Positions 1-6,918 of a DNA stretch of 15,030 bases are shown piece after piece (the first letter of the stretch is position 1; the number at the start of each line of letters is the position of its first letter). Source of the stretch: JAZUCT01 sp045639255 (GTDB taxonomy: Bacteria > Bacillota > Clostridia > Christensenellales > UBA1242); contig JAZUCT010000025.1 in assembly GCA_045639255.1 (NCBI GenBank), positions 1 through 15,030 on the forward strand. The letters run 5' to 3'. The notes below the pieces were generated by a model. It was not told the DNA's origin. It was given only the letters and a program-made list of their open reading frames with translations, and did not search any database. The position numbers and the translations under genes are program-made.

Positions 1-846
1 TTTATTTTCTTTAAGTTTATTTTCTTTCAATCTTATATCTGGAAAATTTATTTTATTAATTATGTTTAACTTATTAATAAAGCTTTTTTCAGAAATAATA
101 CTTTTTAAAAAATTTAAGCAAAGTGATAAATGTTCAGTGAACTTTTCTTCACTGATTATGCATGTTTCAACATAACTTTTAATTTTTTCTAGAAGTTGAA
201 TTGAAGTTTTTTCAATGAAATTGTTTACATATTGAATTGCAGAGTTATTTAAATAATTTTCTGAAAAACTTAATTTTGTTTTTTCTTTTGCTTGATTATT
301 TGTTTTATGCATTATTTCACTTACAGAAAAAATTGTTTCAATAAGTTTTAAATTGTTTCTTTTTTGATTAAATATAAAGAATAATTTTTTAAACTCTTCA
401 TCGTTACTTTTTACATATTCATTTATAACATTATTAACCGCTTCAAGTTTTAAATTTGTTAAACCATCTTCGATTAATGTAAATGCTGGGTCAAGATTAA
501 GTTCATAAAAATATTTTCGAACAATTTTTGAGCAAAAACTGTGAATTGTTGAAATATCACATAGTGGAATTTCTTCAATTTGGGAAAGAAGAAAGCTTTT
601 TAAATTTTCGTCACTTGTGTTTTGCCTTAATTGGCTTAATTCTTCAATAAGCCTTTCTTTCATTTCAATTGCGCTTGCTTTTGTAAATGTTACAACCAAA
701 AGCTTTGAAATTTCAGTTTCTTTGTTTTTTATCATTTCAGCAATTCTTGTTATAAGCACTTTTGTTTTTCCACTGCCCGCACTTGCTGAAACAAGCAAAT
801 TACAATTTCGAATATTAACTGCATATTGTTGTTGTTCGTTTAGCAT
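1..846 (-). CDS. addA: AddA, ATP-dependent helicase/nuclease subunit A (N-terminal part, cut by window edge)
   Basis: The first 282 codons of a UvrD/Rep-like superfamily 1 helicase are open from the ATG at 846 to the window edge. Visible are the Q-motif region (LNEQQQYAV, residues 2-10), Walker A ASAGSGKT (21-28), motif Ia VTFTKASAIEMKER (52-65) and the helicase motif STIHSFC (99-105). These are typical of AddA, the 3'-5' motor and nuclease subunit of the AddAB (RexAB) complex that processes double-strand breaks for RecA. The full protein is normally about 1,200 residues, so the remaining helicase motifs and the C-terminal nuclease lie outside the window. The start overlaps the end of addB in ATGCTAA, and a strong Shine-Dalgarno (GGGGGTG, about 856-860) lies inside the last codons of addB, so the two subunits are probably translationally coupled. 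The identification is secure. Confidence 0.97.
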   Translation of the reverse strand, partial: MLNEQQQYAVNIRNCNLLVSASAGSGKTKVLITRIAEMIKNKETEISKLLVVTFTKASAIEMKERLIEELSQLRQNTSDENLKSFLLSQIEEIPLCDISTIHSFCSKIVRKYFYELNLDPAFTLIEDGLTNLKLEAVNNVINEYVKSNDEEFKKLFFIFNQKRNNLKLIETIFSVSEIMHKTNNQAKEKTKLSFSENYLNNSAIQYVNNFIEKTSIQLLEKIKSYVETCIISEEKFTEHLSLCLNFLKSIISEKSFINKLNIINKINFPDIRLKENKLKENK

Positions 847-3800
847 TCTTCTTCACCCCCTTTATCAAAAAACACAGTTTGTTTTTCTCGGTGACCATCT
901 GTTTCAATGTTGAATTTGCAAATTGTTTTAAAAGCACAAAAACTGCAACTTGAAAAACGGCTGTCGGTTTTTATTGGTTTTGGTTGAATATAATTTTCTG
1001 TTATTTCTTTTATTGCATTTTTGCTTAAATCAATTGCATAATTGCTTAACTTTTGAATGTTTTTTGAATTTAAAGCATTTTTTGATTGAATTTTTATAAT
1101 ATTTGTTTTTTTATCTTCAACCAATTTAACTGGTAAAGTTTTACTGATTGGATTTGAAATGTTTAAATTTGTATCCATATCTTTAACAATGTTAACATCG
1201 TTAATTATTACACCATCAAGTTGATATGGTTGTGTTTTATCGTCTGAAAAAATATTTTTAATTGGCAAATAAAATATTCCCACAGGAATTTGACCAGTTT
1301 GGTCAGTTATAGCAAACTGATAAACAAATAACTGAACTTTTTCGCCATAATATAAATCATCTATACTGAATTTTGTGTTACCTGATTTATAATCAATAAC
1401 AATAAAGTTATTATTAAAATAATCAATTCTGTCAATTTTTCCGCCTATTTTGTAAGTTTCATTTCCAACTTTAAGCGATATTTCTTTAAATTGATATTTT
1501 TCGCCAAATCCTTGTTCGGTTGATATTGCTTTAAATTTAGAATGTTTAAATGAATTATGAATAAAAGCACACATTCTTTTACATTCATTAATTAAATCTT
1601 CAACCAAAAGTTTATTATCTTCATTTTCAATTACATATTCAAGTTTGTTATTTTTAACACTTTTATTAAAAAATTCAATTGAAAGTTTGTTAATTAAATT
1701 TTCTTCAATTTTAAATTGATTTTTTATTTCGAATTGAACAAAATATTCAGCAACACCATGCAGCAAACTTCCAATGCTTGCGTTAAGATTTTCACCATTT
1801 TCGTTTTCATTTACTTTTAAGGCATATTTAACAAAATGTTTAAATGGACACGAAAAATATGTTTCAATTTGTGTTGTTGAAGTGTTATTTTTATTAAAAC
1901 AAATATTTCCTGTTTTATTACATTCAATCTCATTTTTATTTAGTTTTGAAATTAAATTTTTAAAATAAGTGTTAGATTTTAATAAAAAACTATATACTTT
2001 TTGCTTATTTTCAAATTGATTTTCGTTTTTTAATAATGGATTGTTTTGAATTTCGTTAATTAATTTTGTAACTGCATTGTTACTGTTAACATAATTAAAA
2101 CAAACATCGTTAAGGCTGGAATTTGTGTTGAATTTAAAATTTAACATTTCTTCATTCAAAATTGGCAAATTTACAAACGATTTTGTTTCAACGTTATAGA
2201 TATTTATTAATTTTGAAATTTGTTTAATAATTTCACAGGCGGAATTTGCTTTTCCTGCACCATCAAGAATTGAATAACTTATTGTTAAATTTTTATTAAA
2301 CGAACAAACAAGTTGCATGCATTTAAGTTTTGTTCTTTGATTAATTACTCGGATTGTTGGTTCAACAAACATAAAATTATTAATTTTTTTAATTTCAGCA
2401 TCAGTTATTAAACCAACATCTTGTTTTATGGCAGGAAAATTTTGCTGATTTGCACCACAAATAAATAAATTATCCACCTTTTCGAAAACCGAATTGTTAA
2501 CATCGCCAACAAAAACACAATCCACACTTAATGGAATTGTTGAAATGTTACAACTTTTTATTCCACTTTTTAAAATTTGAATGAATTCATTTAATGTTAT
2601 TTGTTGATTGTTTAAAATAGCATTTATGTTTGAAAAAATATTTAACATTTTTTCATGTGCTTGTTTTTCAATGTCATATTGAAATTTATCAATATATTGC
2701 AATTTTTCAATAAAATTTAAATAATTTTCATTTAAATGTGAATTTTCTAAGAATGTTTTTCCTATAAATACAAAATCATTAACGGTTTCACAATCTTTAA
2801 GATTTTTAAAAACATCTATGAATTGAAACACTTTTTTTCTTGTTTCTTCACATTGAACATAATTGTGTTCATTGTTACCTATTTTAAATTGATTTTGAAA
2901 TGAATGCGTTATGTTATATTTTAAACAAAAATTTTTAAGATTATTAATTTCATTATGTTCCAAATTTAAAATTGGGTTATCAAGAATATTAAAGAAAATT
3001 GTTTTTGTTTTATAATTATCAAAATAGTTTAAACAATTAATTATTAAATTGCTTAACACTGTTTGATTTAAAGTTTTAGATTGATCAATATAAAATGGAA
3101 TATTTAATTTTTGGAATTGACTTTTTATTGCGGGAAAATATAATTCACTGTTTGCACATGCAACAGAAAAGTTTAAATATCGTTCACCATTTTCAACAAC
3201 TTGCCTTTGAATGCTTGAACAGATATATTCAATTTCATTTTGAATTGTTGTGAAAGAACACAAAAGTGGAGCAAATTGATTTGCAATAAATGTGTTATCT
3301 TTGTAGGAATATAGATTTTCCCTTAAATAGTTTTGAAGATTATTTTCTTCCTTACAATAAACACAATTTGGTTGGATAGCATTGCTTTTTGCTTCAAGCA
3401 TTATTTGATTAAACATATCTGAACAATAAACATGCCCATTATTTTGATTTTTATCAGCAAGTTGAAGTGCAAAGTTAACGCTTTTGCAATTTCGCATTAA
3501 ATTACTTATAACTTTTAAAATTAAGGGAGTGAAGTTATCAAAAAACGCAAATGAAATGTTATATTGCTTTAATTCGGTGTGCTTATAAAGATTTTCACAA
3601 AATAAATTTAACTTATTAAAAGAATCAATGTATTCTTCTTTAAGATATTTTTCATAACTTTCGTAAATGCACTTTATATCAGATAATTTAATATTTAAAC
3701 TTGAAGATAATTTAACTTCTGTTATTTGAGATGGTGTTATATTGCAACTTTTTAATTGCATTATTGTTTCAAAAATATTTTCACAAAAGTTTTCTGTTTT

Positions 3801-4115
3801 TGAACTTTGCTTAAAACAATTTAATTTGCTTTGATTTTCTATAACGCATTTTTTTATAAGCATTATGCTTTCGTTTTTTGTAAGTAACTTTTTATTTTCG
3901 TTTTTTATGTAGCGGTTAACAAGCCTTGAAAGTGTTAAAACTTCAACATTAAAACAACACTTTTGATTAAGCAATTTTAATATTTGTTTTTCAACTGTTA
4001 ACGAAAAACGGTCAGGCACAATAACATAATGTTTTTGTGTGCTTATATCAAGTGCCGAAAACATTTTTTTTGCACTGCTTATTAAGTTATTTGAAATATA
4101 AATGTTTGTTTTCAT
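840..4115 (-). CDS. addB: AddB, ATP-dependent nuclease subunit B
   Basis: This 1,091-residue protein has the AddB layout: an inactive helicase-like N-terminal half and a C-terminal RecB-family nuclease with an iron-sulfur cluster. The nuclease residues are visible: GGKIDRID (D895), VIDYKSG (D908, K910) and QLFVYQ. The cluster cysteines are C756 in YFSCPFKHF and C1057, C1060 and C1066 (C-x2-C-x5-C). In AddAB this subunit cuts one strand and recognises Chi-like sites. The N-terminus aligns with known AddB from the VIVPDRFSLTVEKQ block onward, but the usual Walker A P-loop (GRxGSGKS/T) is absent: the equivalent residues read YISNNLISSAKKMF. The start at 4115 is the only reasonable one, because an in-frame stop (TAG, 4125-4127) lies four codons upstream; it has only a weak ribosome binding site. 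It lies 13 nt after rlmD and overlaps addA by 7 nt. Confidence 0.96.
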   Translation of the reverse strand: MKTNIYISNNLISSAKKMFSALDISTQKHYVIVPDRFSLTVEKQILKLLNQKCCFNVEVLTLSRLVNRYIKNENKKLLTKNESIMLIKKCVIENQSKLNCFKQSSKTENFCENIFETIMQLKSCNITPSQITEVKLSSSLNIKLSDIKCIYESYEKYLKEEYIDSFNKLNLFCENLYKHTELKQYNISFAFFDNFTPLILKVISNLMRNCKSVNFALQLADKNQNNGHVYCSDMFNQIMLEAKSNAIQPNCVYCKEENNLQNYLRENLYSYKDNTFIANQFAPLLCSFTTIQNEIEYICSSIQRQVVENGERYLNFSVACANSELYFPAIKSQFQKLNIPFYIDQSKTLNQTVLSNLIINCLNYFDNYKTKTIFFNILDNPILNLEHNEINNLKNFCLKYNITHSFQNQFKIGNNEHNYVQCEETRKKVFQFIDVFKNLKDCETVNDFVFIGKTFLENSHLNENYLNFIEKLQYIDKFQYDIEKQAHEKMLNIFSNINAILNNQQITLNEFIQILKSGIKSCNISTIPLSVDCVFVGDVNNSVFEKVDNLFICGANQQNFPAIKQDVGLITDAEIKKINNFMFVEPTIRVINQRTKLKCMQLVCSFNKNLTISYSILDGAGKANSACEIIKQISKLINIYNVETKSFVNLPILNEEMLNFKFNTNSSLNDVCFNYVNSNNAVTKLINEIQNNPLLKNENQFENKQKVYSFLLKSNTYFKNLISKLNKNEIECNKTGNICFNKNNTSTTQIETYFSCPFKHFVKYALKVNENENGENLNASIGSLLHGVAEYFVQFEIKNQFKIEENLINKLSIEFFNKSVKNNKLEYVIENEDNKLLVEDLINECKRMCAFIHNSFKHSKFKAISTEQGFGEKYQFKEISLKVGNETYKIGGKIDRIDYFNNNFIVIDYKSGNTKFSIDDLYYGEKVQLFVYQFAITDQTGQIPVGIFYLPIKNIFSDDKTQPYQLDGVIINDVNIVKDMDTNLNISNPISKTLPVKLVEDKKTNIIKIQSKNALNSKNIQKLSNYAIDLSKNAIKEITENYIQPKPIKTDSRFSSCSFCAFKTICKFNIETDGHREKQTVFFDKGGEEEC

Positions 4116-4128
4116 TTTGTATAACTAT

Positions 4129-5418
4129 TCAATCCTTTGTATATTTATAATTTAATACCGCAAGAACTTCTATGTGCTTTGTGTGGGGGAACATATCAAA
4201 CGGAGTTATTGAATCAATTTCAAATTTGTTTGTTTTTGTAAGTTCAATTAAATCTGTTCTTAAAGTTAAAGGGTTACAAGAAAGATAAACAATTTTTTTA
4301 ATATTTGAATTAAGAACTGAATAAATAAATTCACTTCCCAATCCACTTCTTGGTGGATCTGCAAACATTACTGCATTTGAATATTTTGATGAAATTTCTT
4401 TAAGCAAAACATTGCAATCACCTTGATTTATATGAATTTTTTCACTTAAATTATTGTTTTTTGCTAAAATTTTTGCATCATTGCATGCATTTTTTTCAAT
4501 TTCTATGCTTTCAACCATTGCACCATTTTTGGCAAAAACCAAACTTGAAATGCCGATTCCAGAAAAACAATCCAAAACAACTTGACCTTGTTTAATGTTT
4601 AAAATTTCAAAAACTTTATTATAAATTTTTGTTGCAATTTGAGTGTTTACTTGCAAAAAACTTTTTGGGCTTATGTTAAATTTTATTCCACACATTGTGC
4701 CTTGAATGGTTTTGCCACCAAACTTGTGAATAAACTGATTTGAAAGCACTGCACTTGTTTTTGTTGTGTTAATATTTATGTATAAACATACATTTTTAAA
4801 CTTTTGTTTTAATGCCAAATATAATTGTTTTAAACCATTAAAAATATCCTTTGTTGCAACTAAGGTTATAAGCAATTCACCATCTAAGTGCCTTACAACA
4901 ACATATCGTAACTCGCCTTCTTCGGTTTGTTTTGAATATGCTTTAATTTTTGAATGTTTTATGTAAGTTTTTATCTCTTCATAAACAATTTCAAACCAAG
5001 AATCGTGAATTAAACATTTTGGAATTTCAGTTACTTTTGAAGAATTTTCTTGAATAAATCCTACAACAGTTTTTCCGTTTTGATATGCAACACTTAAATG
5101 AACTTTATTTCTGTATTTAAAAGGATAAAACATTCCTTCAATTTTATTTATTTTATGTGTTAACTTTGAAAACAGATTGTTAACAAATTGTTGTTTAAGT
5201 TCAAGTTGAGTTTGATAGTTAACTTCAAGCAACTTACAATTTCCGCATTGTTTTAGGTATGGACATTTTGACTTTATAAAATTATTTTTTGCAACAAAAA
5301 AGTTTGAAATTGTTGGTTTAAATCTGTTTGATAAATTTTCAATTTCAACTTTATTTGAATTTGATTCTATGATGTTTAAAGAATATTCAGTTTTGTTGTG
5401 CTGTTTTAATTTTGCCAT
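4129..5418 (-). CDS. rlmD: 23S rRNA (uracil-5-)-methyltransferase, RumA/RlmD family
   Basis: This 429-residue SAM-dependent methyltransferase puts a methyl group on C5 of uracil, probably in 23S rRNA. The [4Fe-4S] cysteines are C52, C58, C61 and C135. The SAM-binding motif is VLDCFSGIGISSL (281-293) and the DPPR loop is 354-357. The catalytic nucleophile is C381 in YLSCNPLTLRTD, and the general-base glutamate is E417 in KHIEVLAVL. The first 50 residues do not show the glycine-rich TRAM domain common in this family, so RNA binding may rely on other parts. In Firmicutes one enzyme (RlmCD) can serve two sites, so the target uracil is uncertain, and a tRNA target (TrmA-like) is not excluded. It is the first gene of a run with addB and addA, and its ribosome binding site is weak (GGT about 8 nt upstream). 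Confidence 0.9.
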   Translation of the reverse strand: MAKLKQHNKTEYSLNIIESNSNKVEIENLSNRFKPTISNFFVAKNNFIKSKCPYLKQCGNCKLLEVNYQTQLELKQQFVNNLFSKLTHKINKIEGMFYPFKYRNKVHLSVAYQNGKTVVGFIQENSSKVTEIPKCLIHDSWFEIVYEEIKTYIKHSKIKAYSKQTEEGELRYVVVRHLDGELLITLVATKDIFNGLKQLYLALKQKFKNVCLYININTTKTSAVLSNQFIHKFGGKTIQGTMCGIKFNISPKSFLQVNTQIATKIYNKVFEILNIKQGQVVLDCFSGIGISSLVFAKNGAMVESIEIEKNACNDAKILAKNNNLSEKIHINQGDCNVLLKEISSKYSNAVMFADPPRSGLGSEFIYSVLNSNIKKIVYLSCNPLTLRTDLIELTKTNKFEIDSITPFDMFPHTKHIEVLAVLNYKYTKD

Positions 5419-5433
5419 TATTATTGTTACCGC

Positions 5434-5462
5434 TTGAATTATTTTTTTATATATTATATAAT
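5434..5462 (+). promoter_or_regulatory. galU promoter
   Basis: A -35 element TTGAAT (5434-5439) is followed, after exactly 17 bp, by a perfect -10 TATAAT (5457-5462). Transcription would start near 5469, giving a leader of about 37 nt with a clear AAGGAG Shine-Dalgarno (5493-5498) seven nucleotides before the galU ATG. The spacing and hexamers fit the main vegetative sigma factor. Confidence 0.8.
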
Positions 5463-5464
5463 AT
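5451..5464. promoter_or_regulatory. Palindromic -10 region shared by galU and rlmD promoters
   Basis: ATATTATATAATAT is a perfect 14-bp palindrome, so a TATAAT hexamer is present on both strands: plus 5457-5462 and minus 5458-5453. On the minus strand it lies about 35 bp upstream of the rlmD start and could serve as its -10. No good minus-strand -35 is visible 16-18 bp further upstream (the region is AATTAA-like), so the rlmD promoter call is weaker than the galU one. Confidence 0.5.
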
Positions 5465-5505
5465 CATAGATTTAATTAATTTTAAAGTTTTTAAGGAGAT
5501 AAATT

Positions 5506-6363
5506 ATGAAAGTTAAAAAGGCAATTATTCCCTTAAGTGGTCTTGCAACAAGGTTCTTACCTGCATCAAAAAGTGTTCCAAAGGAAATGTTTCCTGTTGT
5601 GGATAAACCAATTATTCAATATTTAATTGAAGAATTATCTGCTTGCGGTGTTACCGACATTCTTTTGCTTATTGGCAGAAACAGGGAATGCTTAATGAAT
5701 CATTTTGATAAAACACCTGAACTTTTTGAAACCTTGGAAAAAGAAAATAAATTTGAACTTTTGGATAAAGCACTTAAACCATGTAAGCTTGCAACAATAA
5801 CATATAAAAGAGTTTATGAACCTCGTGGTGTTGCAGAAGCATTGCTTATTGCAAAAGAATTTACTTGCGGTGAACCATTTATTGTTGCTTTTGGCGATGA
5901 AATGTTTTATAACCCAAATTTGAGTGCAACTCAGCAATTAATTAACGAATTTAACAATGTTAAACACAGCGTTCTTGGCTGTTATGAAATTCCAAAAGAA
6001 GATGTTTATAAATATGGAATTTTAGATGTTAAGCAAAATAAAAATGGGCTTTTGATTGAAACTATTGTTGAAAAACCCGCCGTTGATAAAGCACCTTCAA
6101 ATTTATGTGCAATTGGAAAATATTTGTTAACAAATGATATTTTTGAAAAACTTGAAATTGCAAATGAAAATTTTAATAAGGAAACAAATTTCACAGATGC
6201 ACTTGAATTGCTTGCGAAAGATGATAAACTTTATGCCCTAACCCTTAAAGGTGAACGATTTGATACTGGAACAAAACTTGGTTATGTTATGGCAAATATC
6301 TTTTATGCATTGCAAGATAACGATATTTCAAATCAACTTAAAAATGAAATTTCAAAATTATAA
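5506..6363 (+). CDS. galU: UTP--glucose-1-phosphate uridylyltransferase
   Basis: This 285-residue nucleotidyltransferase makes UDP-glucose from UTP and glucose-1-phosphate in the cytoplasm. UDP-glucose feeds glycolipid, capsule, teichoic acid or exopolysaccharide synthesis. The N-terminal nucleotide-binding signature is present (KAIIPLSGLATRFLPASKS, then PKEMFPVVDKPIIQYLIEE). The metal-binding aspartate lies in the AFGDEMF segment, and the C-terminal segment contains ERFDTGTKLGYVMAN, typical of GalU/GtaB. The length matches the family. Two conserved glycine-rich spots deviate: the usual GLGTRF reads GLATRF, and the usual GLGHA reads GVAEA, which is somewhat closer to sugar-phosphate thymidylyltransferases. 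The C-terminal DTG-K-GY block nevertheless favours GalU. The gene is monocistronic, with its own promoter and a hairpin terminator immediately after the stop codon. Confidence 0.92.
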   Translation: MKVKKAIIPLSGLATRFLPASKSVPKEMFPVVDKPIIQYLIEELSACGVTDILLLIGRNRECLMNHFDKTPELFETLEKENKFELLDKALKPCKLATITYKRVYEPRGVAEALLIAKEFTCGEPFIVAFGDEMFYNPNLSATQQLINEFNNVKHSVLGCYEIPKEDVYKYGILDVKQNKNGLLIETIVEKPAVDKAPSNLCAIGKYLLTNDIFEKLEIANENFNKETNFTDALELLAKDDKLYALTLKGERFDTGTKLGYVMANIFYALQDNDISNQLKNEISKL

Positions 6364-6396
6364 AAAAAATAACTCTGTTTTAACAGAGTTTTTTTT
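6364..6396. terminator. Bidirectional intrinsic terminator between galU and the XRE gene
   Basis: A 7-bp stem AACTCTG/CAGAGTT (6371-6377 and 6384-6390, loop TTTTAA) is flanked by an A-run on the left and eight Ts on the right. It therefore works as a terminator in both directions. It lies directly after the galU stop and a few bases beyond the stop of the convergent XRE regulator at 6404. Confidence 0.88.
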
Positions 6397-6403
6397 GTTA
6401 TTT

Positions 6404-6601
6404 TTAATAGTCTGACAAAAGTTCATCGATTGAAACATTAAAAGCAATTGAAATTATTTTCAATGTTTTAAAATTAGGTTCACATTTATCAAGTTCCCAA
6501 ACGGAAATTGTTGTTTGATCAACTTTTAAAAAATTGGCAATATCGCTTTGAGAAAAATGTTTTTCTTTTCTTAATTGTTTTAACTTTTGACCAAATGTCA
6601 T
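6404..6601 (-). CDS. Small XRE-family helix-turn-helix regulator
   Basis: This 65-residue protein consists almost entirely of one Cro/C1-type DNA-binding domain. The helix-turn-helix is in residues 16-45 (FSQSDIANFLKVDQTTISVWE), followed by the usual ISIAFNVSIDELL ending. The ATG at 6601 was chosen over the ATG at 6625 because a good Shine-Dalgarno (AAGGGAG, spaced about 8-9 nt) precedes it and the family normally starts at this point (MTFGQKLKQLR). No effector domain is present, so it probably acts as a simple dimeric repressor or activator. Its promoter is near-perfect consensus, which suggests tight negative autoregulation, although no operator is proven. It is divergent from the Cys-rich peptide gene at 6778, a plausible target. 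Confidence 0.9.
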   Translation of the reverse strand: MTFGQKLKQLRKEKHFSQSDIANFLKVDQTTISVWELDKCEPNFKTLKIISIAFNVSIDELLSDY

Positions 6602-6629
6602 AAATACTTCTCCCTTAAATTTCAAAAAT

Positions 6630-6658
6630 ATTATACTATATTAATTCGTAAATGTCAA
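6630..6658 (-). promoter_or_regulatory. Consensus promoter of the XRE regulator
   Basis: On the minus strand TTGACA (6658-6653) and TATAAT (6635-6630) are separated by exactly 17 bp, a full match to the sigma-70/sigma-A consensus. Transcription would begin near 6623, about 22 nt before the start codon at 6601. Such a strong promoter in front of a small repressor-type gene usually implies that something holds it in check. Confidence 0.88.
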
Positions 6659-6678
6659 AGAAAACCAATATAAATTTA

Positions 6679-6704
6679 TTAACATATTTTTACATTCTTT
6701 TACA
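6679..6704 (+). repeat. Three TTWACA hexamers phased at 10 bp
   Basis: TTAACA (6679-6684), TTTACA (6689-6694) and TTTACA (6699-6704) recur at exact 10-bp steps, so they face the same side of the helix. A degenerate fourth copy, ATAACT, follows at 6709-6714. They lie between the XRE promoter and the Cys-rich peptide gene. They may be regulator binding sites, or chance in AT-rich DNA. Confidence 0.4.
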
Positions 6705-6777
6705 AATAATAACTTTGCCAAAGTTTGTTTTGGCTGCACTTTTGCGCATAAGTGATTTTTAAAAAGGAGTTACCATT

Positions 6778-6912
6778 ATGAGAAAAAGTAAAAACTCTTC
6801 AACCAGCAGCAGAGCAGGTTTAAAATCAAGTGTTTCAAACAGAAACTCTTGTGGTGATTGCTCTAACTGTTCAAACTGCGGAAAAAATTGTTCTGGTTCT
6901 GCTTCAAGATAG
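6778..6912 (+). CDS. Cys-rich 44-residue micropeptide of unknown function
   Basis: I do not recognise this gene. It encodes 44 residues with a strong AAGGAG Shine-Dalgarno eight nucleotides before the ATG. The first half (residues 1-24) is basic and rich in Ser, Lys, Arg and Asn. The second half holds five cysteines at 25, 28, 31, 34 and 38, with the core SCGDCSNCSNCGKNCSG. The last four follow C-x2-C-x2-C-x3-C, the spacing of a ferredoxin [4Fe-4S] cluster, but the usual proline after the fourth cysteine is a serine. There is no signal peptide or membrane segment. Possible roles are metal binding (iron-sulfur, zinc or copper), or a precursor of a Cys-crosslinked RiPP. It has five cysteines and lacks the SCIFF motif, and no radical SAM maturase is present here. 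Its neighbours are the divergent XRE regulator and the convergent walJ, whose stop codons are only 6 nt apart. No clear promoter hexamers are visible upstream. Confidence 0.7.
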   Translation: MRKSKNSSTSSRAGLKSSVSNRNSCGDCSNCSNCGKNCSGSASR

Positions 6913-6918
6913 AACTTT

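Noticed and set aside
617..913. 98-codon plus-strand open frame across the addA/addB junction
   Set aside because: It is antisense to addA and addB, which carry clear family motifs. Its hydrophobic look comes from reading Lys/Asn/Glu-rich codons backwards.
6601..6625. Upstream ATG extending the XRE regulator by eight residues
   Set aside because: The AAGGGAG ribosome binding site lies inside this extension, and the family begins at the downstream ATG.
6778..6912. Assignment of the peptide as a SCIFF/ranthipeptide precursor
   Set aside because: It has five rather than six cysteines, the spacing and leader differ, and no radical SAM maturase is in the window.
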